The position numbers and the translations under genes were made by a program. Under the pieces are notes generated by a model. It was not told the DNA's origin. It made no database searches and saw only the letters and a list, made by a program, of their open reading frames with translations. From Spirochaetales bacterium (GTDB lineage: Bacteria > Spirochaetota > Spirochaetia > JABMQR01), in contig JAGYPA010000009.1 in assembly GCA_018399255.1 (NCBI GenBank), positions 25,954 to 89,953 of the forward strand: a DNA stretch of 64,000 nt. The letters are read 5' to 3'. This document shows positions 63,316 through 64,000 of this stretch, in pieces (positions within the stretch are counted from its first letter, which is position 1; every line of letters begins with the position of its first letter).

Positions 63316-64000
63316 CTAGTTTTCCTCATCAAGATTCTCAGAGATGTCTGCATTCCTTTTCCGAGTCGTAAAAAAAGTTCGGATTGATTTTATTAAATGG
63401 ATTTTAGGCAGATGAATTCTTTCTATCAGTCTCATCAGGGATTCTGTAAGATTTAACCTGATATCCACAAGTTTATTTCTTAAGTGTGGTTTCCGGCTGA
63501 GAATAAGAAACATTACGGAAAAAAGAAGTAAAACTACGAGTCCTGTGATTGCAATGATAAGCGGCAAAAGACTTTTTTCTTGAGGTTCAATCCTGACGGT
63601 TTCCGCTGGAATTAATTCTGCCGATAATTCCTGTAATGGGGTAACTTCAACTGATTCTGCCGGCAGTTTTTCTGCAGCTTCAGGTTCAACGACTGCTCGC
63701 TCGACAGCTGCAGGTTTACCAGTATCAGGCTCAACAGCTTCAGGTACAACTGCAGCACGCTCAACAGCTGCAGTATCAGCAGCAGCACGCTTAACAGCTG
63801 CAGTATCAGCAGCAGCACGCTCAACAGCTGCAGTATCAGCAGTCTCGGGTACAACAGCAGCTCGCTCGACTGCTTCAGGCTCAGCGGCTGCTCGCTCTAC
63901 AGCAGCAGGCTCATCAGTCTCAGGTACAGCAGCAGCACGCTCAACAGCTGCAGTATCAGCAGGTTCAGCTACTACAGTATCAGCAGTTTCAGGCTCAGCA
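63316..64000 (-). CDS. Hypothetical protein: Ala/Glu/Pro-rich repeat stalk and membrane helix (5' end outside window)
   Basis: The minus strand is open from the right edge to the stop at 63316, at least 228 residues. Up to about residue 120 of the visible part it is a repetitive Ala/Glu/Val/Thr/Pro stalk (units like ADTAAVERAA, three in tandem), then a linker, a membrane helix (LLPLIIAITGLVVLLLFSVMFLIL) and a basic tail (LRNKLVDIRLNLTESLMRLIERIHLP ... RTFFTTRKRNADISENLDEEN). Its layout copies the neighbouring 541-residue protein, but the cytosolic tail is short. The N-terminus is outside the window. Family not recognised. Confidence 0.75.
   Translation of the reverse strand, partial: AEPETADTVVAEPADTAAVERAAAVPETDEPAAVERAAAEPEAVERAAVVPETADTAAVERAAADTAAVKRAAADTAAVERAAVVPEAVEPDTGKPAAVERAVVEPEAAEKLPAESVEVTPLQELSAELIPAETVRIEPQEKSLLPLIIAITGLVVLLLFSVMFLILSRKPHLRNKLVDIRLNLTESLMRLIERIHLPKIHLIKSIRTFFTTRKRNADISENLDEEN
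63700..63960. repeat. 30-36 bp coding repeats
   Basis: The sequence GCAGCACGCTCAACAGCTGC and close variants recur about every 30-36 bases between 63730 and 63960, giving the peptide unit ADTAAVERAA and similar. The units are in frame. It is a coding minisatellite in the stalk of the protein encoded here. Confidence 0.85.

Noticed and set aside
63612..63854. Minus-strand Leu-rich 80-codon frame
   Set aside because: It is the wrong frame of the Ala/Glu/Pro repeat region; the continuous frame from the window edge is the gene.
63700..63960. Possible CRISPR array
   Set aside because: The units are coding, in frame and without unique spacers of constant length.

Overview
The window looks like a chromosomal segment of a free-living or loosely host-associated anaerobic, saccharolytic bacterium, most likely a spirochaete (Spirochaetota). 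This is an inference from gene content: a hexokinase, a mevalonate kinase, a GH4 glycosidase operon with a binding protein ending its signal peptide in 'AGSAEE', FloA/NfeD, a DUF1820 relic, and many small spirochaete-type hypothetical proteins. No rRNA, ribosomal protein or other strong phylogenetic marker is present, so the assignment is tentative.

Layout. 1-12 kb: a cut-off YesN-type response regulator, then Lon and several damaged genes (U32 peptidase, SGNH hydrolase, DUF1820, molybdopterin oxidoreductase, EamA permease), with two intact genes among them: ribH behind an FMN riboswitch, and a GPH sugar symporter. A tRNA-Arg-like gene with an irregular anticodon arm follows. 12.5-19 kb: a Phd-Uma2 fusion protein, then a minus-strand sugar operon (binding protein, two permeases, GH4 glycosidase, LacI regulator) with a clear promoter and a palindromic operator. 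19-25 kb: two hypothetical genes, an aminotransferase remnant, an overlapping DHH phosphoesterase/mevalonate kinase pair and an iron-type alcohol dehydrogenase. 25-30 kb: a three-gene envelope operon (RND exporter, LolA-like protein, beta-barrel protein), then mntP. 30-35 kb: an A+T-rich stretch with an aldo/keto reductase, a frameshifted transposase-like gene and NADP glutamate dehydrogenase. 35-45 kb: SlyD, a heterodimeric ABC exporter, an XRE-cupin relic, a broken threonine dehydrogenase next to intact kbl, exonuclease I and thiol peroxidase. 45-50 kb: hexokinase, DUF6062, gamma-glutamyltransferase and a spherulin-4-like protein. 50-54 kb: MarR plus a DUF134/DUF5320/NifX-like/paired MinD-ferredoxin cluster with a palindromic operator in its promoter. 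54-64 kb: a PfkB kinase, an MFS-HEAT fusion, the nfeD-floA operon behind a TetR-type operator, TetR, and two adjacent proteins built as an acidic low-complexity stalk plus one membrane segment.

Three patterns cut across these regions. At least seven genes keep close to full length but carry several single-base frameshifts, while their neighbours are intact. Short perfect tandem duplications (12-21 bp, two to six copies) recur at gene ends and in intergenic gaps. Two REP-like palindromic elements (near 1.07 kb and 60.7 kb) lie exactly at gene ends and supply the stop codons.

The observations I consider most worth checking are the Phd-Uma2 single-chain protein, the MFS-HEAT fusion, the TetR-operator-controlled nfeD-floA operon with a possible leaderless start, the paired acidic-stalk membrane proteins at the right edge, and the tandem-duplication/REP pattern.
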